Shown: in pieces, positions 8,307 through 16,169 of the stretch
Position numbering within the stretch: the first letter of the stretch is position 1
How the letters are laid out: the number at the start of each line of letters is the position of its first letter
From: Actinoplanes cyaneus
GTDB taxonomy: Bacteria > Actinomycetota > Actinomycetes > Mycobacteriales > Micromonosporaceae
Direction: 5' to 3'
Assembly: GCF_016862095.1 (NCBI RefSeq)
Contig: NZ_BOMH01000028.1
Coordinates: 248,001 to 312,000, forward strand
Length of the DNA stretch: 64,000 nucleotides
Notes under the pieces: generated by a model
The model's database searches: none
Told to the model about the DNA's origin: nothing
What the model saw: the letters and a program-made list of their open reading frames with translations, nothing else
Program-made: the position numbers and the translations under genes

Positions 8307-9842
8307 TCAGTCGATCGAGTCGTAGGCCGCGCTGGTCAGGAAGTCGGCGAAGTCGTCGGCGAGCGCGACCCGCTCGAAGAGCTTGCGCGCGTCCTCGAAG
8401 CGGCCGCCCTCCCCCGCGGTCTCCTTGATCTTGGCGAGCTCCTCGTCCTCGATCCGGGCGACCAGCTCGGCGGTGATCGGGGTGCCGTCCGGCAGCTTCA
8501 CGCCGTTGTGGATCCACTGCCAGATCTGCGAGCGGGAGATCTCCGCGGTGGCGGCGTCCTCCATCAGGTTGTGGATCGCGACCGCGCCGTTGCCGCGCAG
8601 CCACGCCTCCAGGTACTGCAGGGCGACGTTGACGTTGTTGCGCAGGCCGGCCTCGGTGACCCGGGCGTCCAGGCTCGCGACGTCGAGCAGGTCACGCGCG
8701 TCGACGGCGACATCCGGACGCTGCTTGTCGAGCTGGTTCGGCTTGTCGCCGAGCACCCGGTCGAAGATCGCCTGACAGACCGGGACCAGGTCGGGGTGGG
8801 CCACCCAGGAGCCGTCGAAACCGTCCCCGGCCTCGCGCTCCTTGTCCTCGTTGACCTTGGCCAGGGCCACCTCGTTGACCTGCGGGTCGCGGCGGCTCGG
8901 GATGAACGCGGCCATCCCGCCCATCGCGAACGCGCCACGCTTGTGGCAGGTCGAGACGAGCAGCTCGGTGTAAGCGCGCATGAACGGCGCGGTCATCGTC
9001 ACCGAGGCACGGTCGGGCAGGATCATCCGCGGGTTGTCCCGGAAGTACTTGATGATGCTGAACAGGTAGTCCCAGCGGCCGGCGTTCAGGCCCGAGATGT
9101 GCGGGCGCAGCGCGTAGAGGATCTCCTCCATCTCGAACGCGGCCGGGATCGTCTCGATCAGCACGGTGGCGCGGATGGTGCCGACCGGGATGTCGAGAGC
9201 CTCCTGCGCGTACGTGAAGACGTCGTTCCACAGAGCGGCCTCTTTGTGGGACTCCAACTTCGGCAGGTAGAAGTACGGGCCGGAGCCGCGGGCGAGCAGT
9301 TCCTTGGCGTTGTGGAAGAAGTAGAGCCCGAAGTCGACCAGGGCACCGACGGCCGGCTCGCCGTCGACCGGCAGGTGACGCTCGTCGAGGTGCCAGCCAC
9401 GGGGGCGCATCACGATGGTCGGGTAGGGACCGCCGTTCAGCTCGTACGTCTTCTTCTCGGTCGTGAGCGTGATCGTGCGCCGGATCGCGTCGTGGAGGTT
9501 CTGCTGGCCGTCGACCACGTTGGACCAGTGCGGCGTGTTCGCGTCCTCGAGGTCCGCCAGCCACACCTTGGCGCCCGAGTTCAGCGCGTTGATGGTCATC
9601 TTCCGCTCGGTCGGCCCGGTGATCTCGACGCGCCGGTCCTGAAGATCGGCCGGCGCCGGCGGGGCGGACCACTCGGCGGCACGGATGTCGGCGGTCTCGG
9701 CGAGGAAGCCGAGGCTGGCGCCCGCGGCGATCTCGGCCCGCCGCGCGGCACGCGCCTGGAGGAGCTCGTTGCGGCGCGGACGGAACCGACGGTTGAGCTC
9801 GGCGACGAACGCCACGGCCTCGTCGGACAGGATCTCAGTCAT
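8307..9842 (-). CDS. aceB: Malate synthase A
   Basis: A 511-residue protein, the usual length for the A isoform. Characteristic segments are VEITGPTERKMTINALNSGAKVWLADLEDA, IVMRPRGWHLDERHL, LIETIPAAFEMEEILYALR, LNAGRWDYLFSIIKYF and FAMGGMAAFIPSR. It condenses glyoxylate with acetyl-CoA to give malate. No isocitrate lyase is nearby. Its place amid uricase, allantoinase and allantoicase genes indicates it consumes glyoxylate released from allantoin rather than serving an aceA-linked shunt. Confidence 0.97.
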   Translation of the reverse strand: MTEILSDEAVAFVAELNRRFRPRRNELLQARAARRAEIAAGASLGFLAETADIRAAEWSAPPAPADLQDRRVEITGPTERKMTINALNSGAKVWLADLEDANTPHWSNVVDGQQNLHDAIRRTITLTTEKKTYELNGGPYPTIVMRPRGWHLDERHLPVDGEPAVGALVDFGLYFFHNAKELLARGSGPYFYLPKLESHKEAALWNDVFTYAQEALDIPVGTIRATVLIETIPAAFEMEEILYALRPHISGLNAGRWDYLFSIIKYFRDNPRMILPDRASVTMTAPFMRAYTELLVSTCHKRGAFAMGGMAAFIPSRRDPQVNEVALAKVNEDKEREAGDGFDGSWVAHPDLVPVCQAIFDRVLGDKPNQLDKQRPDVAVDARDLLDVASLDARVTEAGLRNNVNVALQYLEAWLRGNGAVAIHNLMEDAATAEISRSQIWQWIHNGVKLPDGTPITAELVARIEDEELAKIKETAGEGGRFEDARKLFERVALADDFADFLTSAAYDSID

Positions 9843-9928
9843 CGTTGACGGCTCCTCTCGGTGTGGTTACTCCCGCGTAGCGTAGTGGTGACGCCGCCGC
9901 ACGCAAGCGGTCGAGACAGCCAAGAACA

Positions 9929-11281
9929 TCACAGTGAGGTTTCCCCGTTCATCAGCCGGCGATGTGCTCGCCGGGCCTCGAGCGTCAATGTCTCCTCGTC
10001 GGCGTTGACCAGCTCGCCCCGCTCGACCACCGGCTTCCCCCCGACCAGCGCCAGCTCGACCCGGGCCGGCGGGCCGAAGACCAGCGCCGCCACCTTGTCG
10101 TCGATGCCGTCGTGGCCCAGCCCGTCGAGCTTCCACATCACCAGGTCACCCAGCTTGCCGACCTCGATCGACCCGAGATGCTCCTGCCGGCCCAGGCAGC
10201 GCGCGCCGCCCATGGTGCCCAGCCGCAGCGCCTCGCGGGCATCCATCGCCCCCGGCCCGCCACGCATCCGCGCGGTGTAGAGCGCCTGCCGCAGCTCCGC
10301 GCCGAGGTGCGAGACCTCCTGCGACGCCGCGCCGTCGACCCCCAGCCCGACCGGCACGCCGCTGTCCACCAGCTCGCGCACCCGGGCCATGCCCGCACCT
10401 AGGCGTGCGTTGGAGCTCGGGCAGTGGGCCACGCCCGTGCCGGTCGCGCCCAGCCGGGCGATCGCCGGGTCGTCCAGGTGCACGCCGTGCGCGAGCCACA
10501 CGTCGTCGCCGAGCCAGCCGACGCGCTCCGCATACTCCACCGGGGTGCAGCCGAACTGCTTGCGGCAGAACTCCTCCTCGTCGTCGGTCTCGGCGAGATG
10601 CGTGTGCAGCCGGACCCCGCGGCGCCGGGCCAGGGTCGCGGCCTCCTCCATCAGCCGGGTGGTGACCGAGAACGGGGAGCACGGCGCCACCGCGATCTGC
10701 AGCATCGCCTCGGGTGACGGGTCGTGCCAGCGGTCGATCGCCGCCTCGGTCGCGGCCAGGGCCTCGTCGGTGTCCTCGACGACGTGGTCCGGCGGGAGGC
10801 CGCCGTCCTTCCGGCTCAGGTCCATCGAACCGCGGGTCGGATGGAAGCGCAGACCGAGTTTCCGGGCCGCCAGGATCTCGGCCTCCAGCACGTCGCCGCC
10901 GTCACGGGGGAAGACGTAGTGGTGGTCCATCGTGGTGGTGCAGCCGGAGAGCGCGAGCCAGCCCAGCCCGGCGCCGGCCGCGGCGCCGACGATCTCCGCG
11001 TCGAGACGGCCCCAGATCGGGTAGAGCGTGGTGAGCCAGCCGAACAGGGTCTCGTCGAGCGCGAGTCCCCTGGTCGCCCACTGATAGAGGTGGTGGTGGG
11101 TGTTGATCAGTCCCGGGGTGACCAGGTTGCCGGTGGCGTCGATCCTGGTTCCGGGAAGCTCCGATCGGCCGGGCCCGACAGCTGCGATCCGGCCGTCGTC
11201 GCCGACCACCACGTGACCGTTCGTGTACTCGGTCGCGTTCGCGTCGACGGTCGCGATCGTGGCGTTCTCGATGACGATCAC
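9929..11281 (-). CDS. 8-oxoguanine deaminase / guanine-deaminase-family amidohydrolase
   Basis: A 450-residue metal-dependent amidohydrolase of the ATZ/TRZ group: zinc motif LINTHHHLYQWATRG, substrate/metal region HLAETDDEEEFCRKQFG, AHGVHL with metal His, HCPSSNARLGAG, and the late Asp in GLGVDGAAS. The NTHHHLYQ form with LDETLFGWL is typical of proteins annotated as 8-oxoguanine deaminase, which yields urate directly. The GTG start at 11281 overlaps the uricase stop (GTGA) and has GGAG eight bases upstream. It therefore feeds the uricase encoded just before it. Guanine or another purine cannot be excluded as substrate. Confidence 0.88.
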   Translation of the reverse strand: MIVIENATIATVDANATEYTNGHVVVGDDGRIAAVGPGRSELPGTRIDATGNLVTPGLINTHHHLYQWATRGLALDETLFGWLTTLYPIWGRLDAEIVGAAAGAGLGWLALSGCTTTMDHHYVFPRDGGDVLEAEILAARKLGLRFHPTRGSMDLSRKDGGLPPDHVVEDTDEALAATEAAIDRWHDPSPEAMLQIAVAPCSPFSVTTRLMEEAATLARRRGVRLHTHLAETDDEEEFCRKQFGCTPVEYAERVGWLGDDVWLAHGVHLDDPAIARLGATGTGVAHCPSSNARLGAGMARVRELVDSGVPVGLGVDGAASQEVSHLGAELRQALYTARMRGGPGAMDAREALRLGTMGGARCLGRQEHLGSIEVGKLGDLVMWKLDGLGHDGIDDKVAALVFGPPARVELALVGGKPVVERGELVNADEETLTLEARRAHRRLMNGETSL

Positions 11282-12138
11282 AGGTACCACTCCGTCGTCG
11301 CCGGCGGCACGTCGTCGCGGGTCACGGTGCCCTCGATCAATCCGTACGGCCGGTCGCCCGCGATGAACACCTCGTTCTCGTTCTCCAGGGCGAACGCCGA
11401 GAGATCGACCAGGTAGTGATGCTTGTTCGGCAGCGCGAGCCGGATCTCCGCGAGCTCCGGGCGGCTCGTGAGGACCATCGTGCCCATCGACATCAGCGTC
11501 TGCTGCAGCGACAGACTGTACGTGTTGACGAACGCGCCGGTCATCGCGTCGACCGCGCCGTGGAAGGACTTGTCCCAGTCGGCGTCGTCGCCCAGGTGCC
11601 GCCACTTCGCGTCGACGGCGGTGGCCAGGATGCGATCGGTGGTCTCCGGCAGGGTCGTGTAGCGATCCCTGACGAAACCGTGGAACTCCGACGCTGTCGT
11701 GTTCATCAGCACCAGGCCGGTGATGCCCGAGACGACCTGCGTCGACTCCCTGGTCACGGTGACCGTGGCGGTGCGCGTGTGGTCGCCGCGCCGCCGGAAC
11801 GAGTGCGGGCCGAGCCGATCCCACGCGAACGACTCGACACTCACCCGCGCGGACTCGACCTGGCCCTGCGTCCTCACGAAGTGGCGGGCCAGGAGCAGCG
11901 CGAACGCCTCCGGCTCACCGACGCCGTGCTGCTTGGCGAACGCGTACACCGTGTTCTTCATCGTGTCGGTGGGAAGCACGCCGGAGTTGTCGCCCGTCAG
12001 ATGGGTCGCGGTCAGGTCACCGGCGAGCGCGATGCTGACGTTGAGGTCCACCAGGCCGTGCGTGTCACCGTCGCGGTGCACGCGGACCAGACGGGTCTCC
12101 GCCTTGCCGTAACGATTGTGGCCGAGCACGATCGCCAA
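11278..12138 (-). CDS. pucL: Urate oxidase (uricase)
   Basis: A 286-residue cofactor-free uricase made of two tunnelling-fold repeats. Landmarks are the N-terminal LGHNRYGKAETRLVRV (active-site Lys), LPTDTMKNTVYAFAK (catalytic Thr), FVRDRYTTLPETTDRIL and ALPNKHHYLVDLSAF (conserved His near the C-terminus). It oxidises urate to 5-hydroxyisourate, which the HIU hydrolase encoded six bases upstream and then OHCU decarboxylase convert to S-allantoin. Length and motifs are complete. Confidence 0.97.
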   Translation of the reverse strand: MAIVLGHNRYGKAETRLVRVHRDGDTHGLVDLNVSIALAGDLTATHLTGDNSGVLPTDTMKNTVYAFAKQHGVGEPEAFALLLARHFVRTQGQVESARVSVESFAWDRLGPHSFRRRGDHTRTATVTVTRESTQVVSGITGLVLMNTTASEFHGFVRDRYTTLPETTDRILATAVDAKWRHLGDDADWDKSFHGAVDAMTGAFVNTYSLSLQQTLMSMGTMVLTSRPELAEIRLALPNKHHYLVDLSAFALENENEVFIAGDRPYGLIEGTVTRDDVPPATTEWYL

Positions 12139-12144
12139 CGCGTT

Positions 12145-12504
12145 TCAGCTCCCTCGGTAGGTGGTGTAGCCGTACCGGCTGAGCAGCAACGGCACGTGGT
12201 AGTGACGTTCCGGGTCGTGGATGTGGAAGGCGACCATGATCTCCGGGAAGAAGCACTCCTTGCCCAGGTACGGCTCGACGTAGAAGAGCAACCGGTAGCC
12301 GCCGGCCTGCCAGTCCCGCACCGGCACGCGATAGCGCAGCCGGCCGTCCTTGTCGGTGCGGCCCTCGTCGATGGTCTGCCAGCCGTTCGCGTCGCGGCGC
12401 TCCAGCCGCACGTAGACGTCCGCTGCCGGATCACCGGTGCTGGTGTCCAGGATGTGCGTGGAGATCCGGGCGTGGAAATCGGCGATGGTCCCGTCAGAGG
12501 GCAT
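12145..12504 (-). CDS. uraH: 5-hydroxyisourate hydrolase (transthyretin-like)
   Basis: A 119-residue protein with the family's N-terminal ISTHILDTSTGDPAADV, the His-rich ERHYHVPLLLSRYGYTTY and the diagnostic C-terminal YRGS. It hydrolyses 5-hydroxyisourate to OHCU. Its start overlaps the end of uraD by 11 bases and its stop is six bases before uricase, so uraD-uraH-pucL are one tightly packed unit of three consecutive reactions. Confidence 0.96.
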   Translation of the reverse strand: MPSDGTIADFHARISTHILDTSTGDPAADVYVRLERRDANGWQTIDEGRTDKDGRLRYRVPVRDWQAGGYRLLFYVEPYLGKECFFPEIMVAFHIHDPERHYHVPLLLSRYGYTTYRGS

Positions 12505-13000
12505 CGAGCACCCGCTCCAGCCGCAAACCGGCGATCTTGCGAAGCTCCTCGGCGACGACGGCCCGCTCGGCCGCCTCGTCGTTGCCCAGCCGCTCACGGG
12601 CCGCATCCAGGATCTCGGCCTGGCTGCGGCCGCTCGCGAAGATCAGGAAGACGTGGCCGAAGCGCTCCTCGTACTCCCGGTTCGCCGCGACCAGCGCCTG
12701 CCTCGTCCCGTCGTCAGCGCTGCGGGCCGCCGCCGACTGCTCGGCACGGGACCAGGCGGCCTCGCGCGACTCGCCCGCCGCGCGCTCGCCGATGCGCGGG
12801 TGCGCGGACAGGCCCTGGACGATCTCTTCCCAGGTCAGCGCACGTGCGGCGGCATCCGCCGCGGCGACGATCGCGGCCCGGTCGGCGAACGGCCGCCCGG
12901 CGAGGATCCCGGCGCCCCAGGACGGCGCGGCGAGGCAGGCCAGCAGCTGCTCCCTCAGGCGCTCGGCCGGCAACGCGTTGAACGTCTCGACCGCGGTCAT
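12494..13000 (-). CDS. uraD: OHCU decarboxylase
   Basis: A 168-residue protein with the catalytic-His motif AHPRIGE and the EERFGHVFLIFASGRS segment typical of 2-oxo-4-hydroxy-4-carboxy-5-ureidoimidazoline decarboxylase. It makes S-allantoin from OHCU. The ATG at 13000 is preceded by GAGGAGAGG, a strong ribosome site. It is the first gene of the urate operon, so the promoter must lie in 13001-13230, the region that also holds the palindrome at 13176. Confidence 0.95.
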   Translation of the reverse strand: MTAVETFNALPAERLREQLLACLAAPSWGAGILAGRPFADRAAIVAAADAAARALTWEEIVQGLSAHPRIGERAAGESREAAWSRAEQSAAARSADDGTRQALVAANREYEERFGHVFLIFASGRSQAEILDAARERLGNDEAAERAVVAEELRKIAGLRLERVLDAL

Positions 13001-13175
13001 CGCGTCCCTCTCCTCGCGTTGCGGCGTCGCAACGAGCCGGGAGCCGCCCCCATGGACTCGCACATCGCCTCACCCCACTTCCGTGTTGATCAGTCAAGCA
13101 GGCCCGCTCCGCCGCGGGCACCGCCGGAGCGAAGAATTAACACGGCCACCCTGCCACGATCCGCAAGCCGAAACA

Positions 13176-13213
13176 CGGGCCTGTGGACAACGCGGCGGTT
13201 GTCCACAGGCCCG
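13176..13213. promoter_or_regulatory. Perfect 16-bp inverted repeat containing two opposed DnaA-box-like words
   Basis: The arms CGGGCCTGTGGACAAC and GTTGTCCACAGGCCCG are exact reverse complements around a six-base GCGGCG loop. Each arm contains TTGTCCACA (or its complement), the word used as DnaA box in high-GC actinobacteria. The element lies 17 bases before the chosen hrpB start and 175 bases before uraD, in a divergent promoter region. It could bind DnaA or be an operator for one of the flanking genes. Confidence 0.6.
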
Positions 13214-13230
13214 GAGAAGTTGTCGGTGGG

Positions 13231-15837
13231 ATGGGCAAGACTTGGCGCGTGCTGATCCCCGCCGAAGCCCTGCCCGATCTTCCGGTCCGCGACCTGCTGC
13301 CGGAGGTCGCCGCCACGCTGTCCGAGTCCGGCGCGGCGGTCCTGGTCGCGCCGCCCGGCACCGGGAAGACCACGCTGGTCCCGCTGGCCCTGGCCGCCTC
13401 CACCGGGGACGGCCGGGTGCTGGTCGCCGAGCCGCGCCGGGTCGCCGCCCGGGCCGCCGCCCGGCGGATGGCCACCCTGCTCGGCGAGACGGTCGGCGAG
13501 CGGGTGGGTTATGCGGTGCGCGGCGACCGCCGGGTCTCCCGGCGCACCGTGATCGAGGTGGTCACCACCGGCCTGCTGGTCCGCCGCCTGCAGCGCGATC
13601 CGGAGCTGGCCGGCACCACCGCGGTGATCCTCGACGAGTGCCACGAGCGGCACCTCGACTCCGACCTGGCGCTCGCCTTCCTGGTCGACGTGCGCAGCGT
13701 GCTCCGGCCCGAGTTGCGGCTGCTGGCGACGTCCGCGACGGCCGACGCCGACCGGCTGGCCCAGGTGCTCGGCGGGCCGATCCTCACGGCGCACGCCCGC
13801 ACGCACCCGGTCGAGGTGATCTGGTCGCCACCGCCCGGGCCGATCGCCCCGCCGCTCGGCCTGCGCGTCGATCCGAAACTGCTCGGCCACGTCGCCGCGA
13901 CCACCCGTCGCGCGCTCGCCGAGGGCGACGGTGACGTGCTGGTCTTTCTGCCCGGCGCCCGCGAGATCGAGACGGTCGCGGGCCACCTGCGCGGTCTGGA
14001 GGCCGACGTGCTGCCGCTGCACGGCCGCCAGTCCGGCACGGCGCAGGATGCCGCGCTGCGCCCCGGCCCGCGCCGCCGGGTCGTGCTGGCCACCGCGGTC
14101 GCCGAGAGCAGCCTGACCGTGCCCGGGGTCCGGGCGGTGGTCGACTGCGGTCTGAGCCGGGTGCCGCGGATGGATCATTCGCGTGGCCTGGGCGCCCTGG
14201 TGACCGTTCCGGTGTCGCGGTCGTCGGCCGTCCAGCGCGCCGGCCGGGCCGGCCGTGAAGCCCCCGGGCGGGTCTATCGGTGCTGGTCGCAGGCACAGCA
14301 CGACCGGTTGCCGGCCCAGCCCGAGCCGGAGATCGCGGCGGCCGACCTGACCGGTTTCGCCCTCGACCTGGCGCTCTGGGGCGACCCGTCCGGCGGCGGT
14401 TTGGCCCTGCCCGATCAGCCACCGGCGGGCGCGTTGCGCGCCGCCGCCTCCACCCTGCACGACCTCGGCGCGGTCGACGACTCGGGCCGGGTGACCGAGC
14501 GGGGCCGGGCCCTGGCGGGCGCCGGTCTGCACCCACGCCTGGCCCGTGCGCTGCTCGACGGCGCGGAGCTGGTCGGCGCCCGGCGGGCCGCGGAGATCAT
14601 CGCGGTTCTGGACGACTCCGGGAACGCGACCGACGACCTGGTCGCGGCCGTCCGGCGGGCTCGGGCCGCCGGTGATTCCGCTTTCCATGCCGAGGTCCGT
14701 CGGCTGACCGCGGCCGCTTCCCCGTCCGCGCCGGGCGACGCCCTCGCCGAGCCCGGCGCGGCCGGGTCGCCCGCGGACGCCACGGCAGGCGCCCGGTCCG
14801 CGCCGGCCTCCGGCACGGCGCCCCGGTCCACCACCGGCCGACGGCCGGGAGCGGCCCGGATCCCTGATGACCTGGCGACCGGGCTGGTGATCGGGCTGGC
14901 CTATCCCGAGCGGGTGGCGCTGGCCCGCGAGACCGGCGGCCGGGCCTACCTGATGGCCGGCGGCACCGCGGGCGATCTGCCCTCCGGGAGTTCGCTGGCA
15001 GGCACGCCATGGCTGGCCGTCGCCGCCGCGGACCGGACAGCCGGCGCCCGCACGGCACGGATCCGCAGCGCCGCGCCGCTCGACGAGACGACCGCGCGCG
15101 AGGTCGCGAGCACGCTGTTCCGCGAGGAGACCGAGATCGGCTGGGCCGACGGGGAGGTGGTCGCCCGGCGGGTCCAGCGGCTCGGCGCGATCACGCTGAC
15201 CAGCGTCCGGCTGACCGATCCGGCTCCCGCGGCGCTGCGCGAGGCGCTGCTGACCGGCCTGCGCAGCACCGGCCTGAGTCTGTTGACCTGGAGCCGCTCG
15301 GCCGAGGAGCTGCGCGCCCGGCTGGCCTTCGCGCACGCCGCCCTCGGGGAGCCGTGGCCGGACGTGTCGGACACCGCCCTGCTGGAGCATGCCGGCGACT
15401 GGCTGGAGCTCGGGGCCGCCCGCCGCCGAGCCGACCTGGCCAGGATCGACGTGGCGTCCGCGCTGCGACGGCTCGTGCCGTGGTCGGTGGCCGGCCGTCT
15501 CGACGAGGTCGCCCCGGAACGGCTGCCGGTGCCCAGCGGCTCGCAGATCCGGGTCGACTACTCCGATCCCGCCGCGCCAGTGCTCGCGGTGAAGGTGCAG
15601 GAGGCCTTCGGATGGCGGGACGCGCCACGGCTGGCCGGTGGGCGGGTCCCGGTCCTGCTGCACCTGCTCTCCCCCGCGGGGCGGCCGGTCGCCGTCACCC
15701 GGGATCTGGCGTCGTTCTGGGCGCAGGGCTATCCGCAGGTCCGTGCCGAGATGCGGGGGCGCTACCCCCGTCATCCCTGGCCGGAGGACCCGCTGACCGC
15801 GCCGCCGACCCGCCGGCTCAACCCGCGTTCCCGCTGA
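13231..15837 (+). CDS. hrpB: ATP-dependent DEAH-box helicase HrpB
   Basis: An 868-residue superfamily 2 helicase: Walker A APPGTGKTT, motif Ia AEPRRVAAR, DEAH variant DECHERH, motif III ATSATADADR, motif V/VI ATAVAESSLTVPGV and SSAVQRAGRAGR. HA2 and HrpB-specific C-terminal domains follow (RVDYSDPAAPVLAVKVQEAFGW, then a terminal QVRAEMRGRYPRHPWPEDP). It probably remodels RNA; the physiological target is unclear. ATG at 13231 or GTG at 13249 are sensible starts. The GTG at 13183 falls within the upstream palindrome and is less likely. An acidic and alanine-rich linker of about 60 residues interrupts the middle part. Confidence 0.93.
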   Translation: MGKTWRVLIPAEALPDLPVRDLLPEVAATLSESGAAVLVAPPGTGKTTLVPLALAASTGDGRVLVAEPRRVAARAAARRMATLLGETVGERVGYAVRGDRRVSRRTVIEVVTTGLLVRRLQRDPELAGTTAVILDECHERHLDSDLALAFLVDVRSVLRPELRLLATSATADADRLAQVLGGPILTAHARTHPVEVIWSPPPGPIAPPLGLRVDPKLLGHVAATTRRALAEGDGDVLVFLPGAREIETVAGHLRGLEADVLPLHGRQSGTAQDAALRPGPRRRVVLATAVAESSLTVPGVRAVVDCGLSRVPRMDHSRGLGALVTVPVSRSSAVQRAGRAGREAPGRVYRCWSQAQHDRLPAQPEPEIAAADLTGFALDLALWGDPSGGGLALPDQPPAGALRAAASTLHDLGAVDDSGRVTERGRALAGAGLHPRLARALLDGAELVGARRAAEIIAVLDDSGNATDDLVAAVRRARAAGDSAFHAEVRRLTAAASPSAPGDALAEPGAAGSPADATAGARSAPASGTAPRSTTGRRPGAARIPDDLATGLVIGLAYPERVALARETGGRAYLMAGGTAGDLPSGSSLAGTPWLAVAAADRTAGARTARIRSAAPLDETTAREVASTLFREETEIGWADGEVVARRVQRLGAITLTSVRLTDPAPAALREALLTGLRSTGLSLLTWSRSAEELRARLAFAHAALGEPWPDVSDTALLEHAGDWLELGAARRRADLARIDVASALRRLVPWSVAGRLDEVAPERLPVPSGSQIRVDYSDPAAPVLAVKVQEAFGWRDAPRLAGGRVPVLLHLLSPAGRPVAVTRDLASFWAQGYPQVRAEMRGRYPRHPWPEDPLTAPPTRRLNPRSR

Positions 15838-15922
15838 CGTCCGAGCCGCTCCTGGTTCCCCGCGCTCAAATCCCCCGAAGTCACCGCCGAGACCGTCGGA
15901 TCCCCGATCCGCCGCCCGCCGC

Positions 15923-16135
15923 GGCCGGGCCGGGCCGGGTGCGGTGCGGCCGGTGCGGCCGGGTGCGGCCGGGTGCGGCCGGGTGCGGTGCAGTGCAGTG
16001 CGGCCGGTGCAGTGCAGTGCGGCCGGTGCAGTGCAGTGCGGCCGGTGCGGTGTACTGCGGTGCGGTGCGGTGCGGTGCGGGCCGACCGGGTGCGGGCCGA
16101 CCGGGTGCGGGCCTACCGGGTGCGGGTCCGGGTTG
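15923..16135. repeat. Low-complexity tandem repeat field between convergent genes
   Basis: The 332-base interval after hrpB holds no gene. From about 15923 it breaks into short tandem arrays: GGGTGCGGCC in 10-base steps (15950-15985), a 19-base unit around GGCCGGTGCAGTGCAGTGC repeated about three times (to 16050), TGCGG in 5-base steps (16055-16080), and a 15-base unit GGGTGCGGGCCGACC repeated three times (16084-16130). The strand is strongly G-skewed. It separates two convergent genes and may end transcription. Confidence 0.8.
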
Positions 16136-16169
16136 GGCCAGGTCGCGCCGCGACGCCGACGGAATCCGG

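Noticed and set aside
7398..9848. A long plus-strand open frame opposite malate synthase and its neighbour.
   Set aside because: Low-complexity Val/Gly/Asp/Arg translation with no motif; it mirrors the real genes on the other strand.
13183..13230. GTG at 13183 as the hrpB start.
   Set aside because: It lies inside the perfect palindrome and lacks a ribosome site; the conserved protein begins after 13231.
15923..16135. Repeat field considered as a CRISPR array or origin.
   Set aside because: Periods are short and mixed, there are no unique spacers, and no DnaA-box cluster is present.
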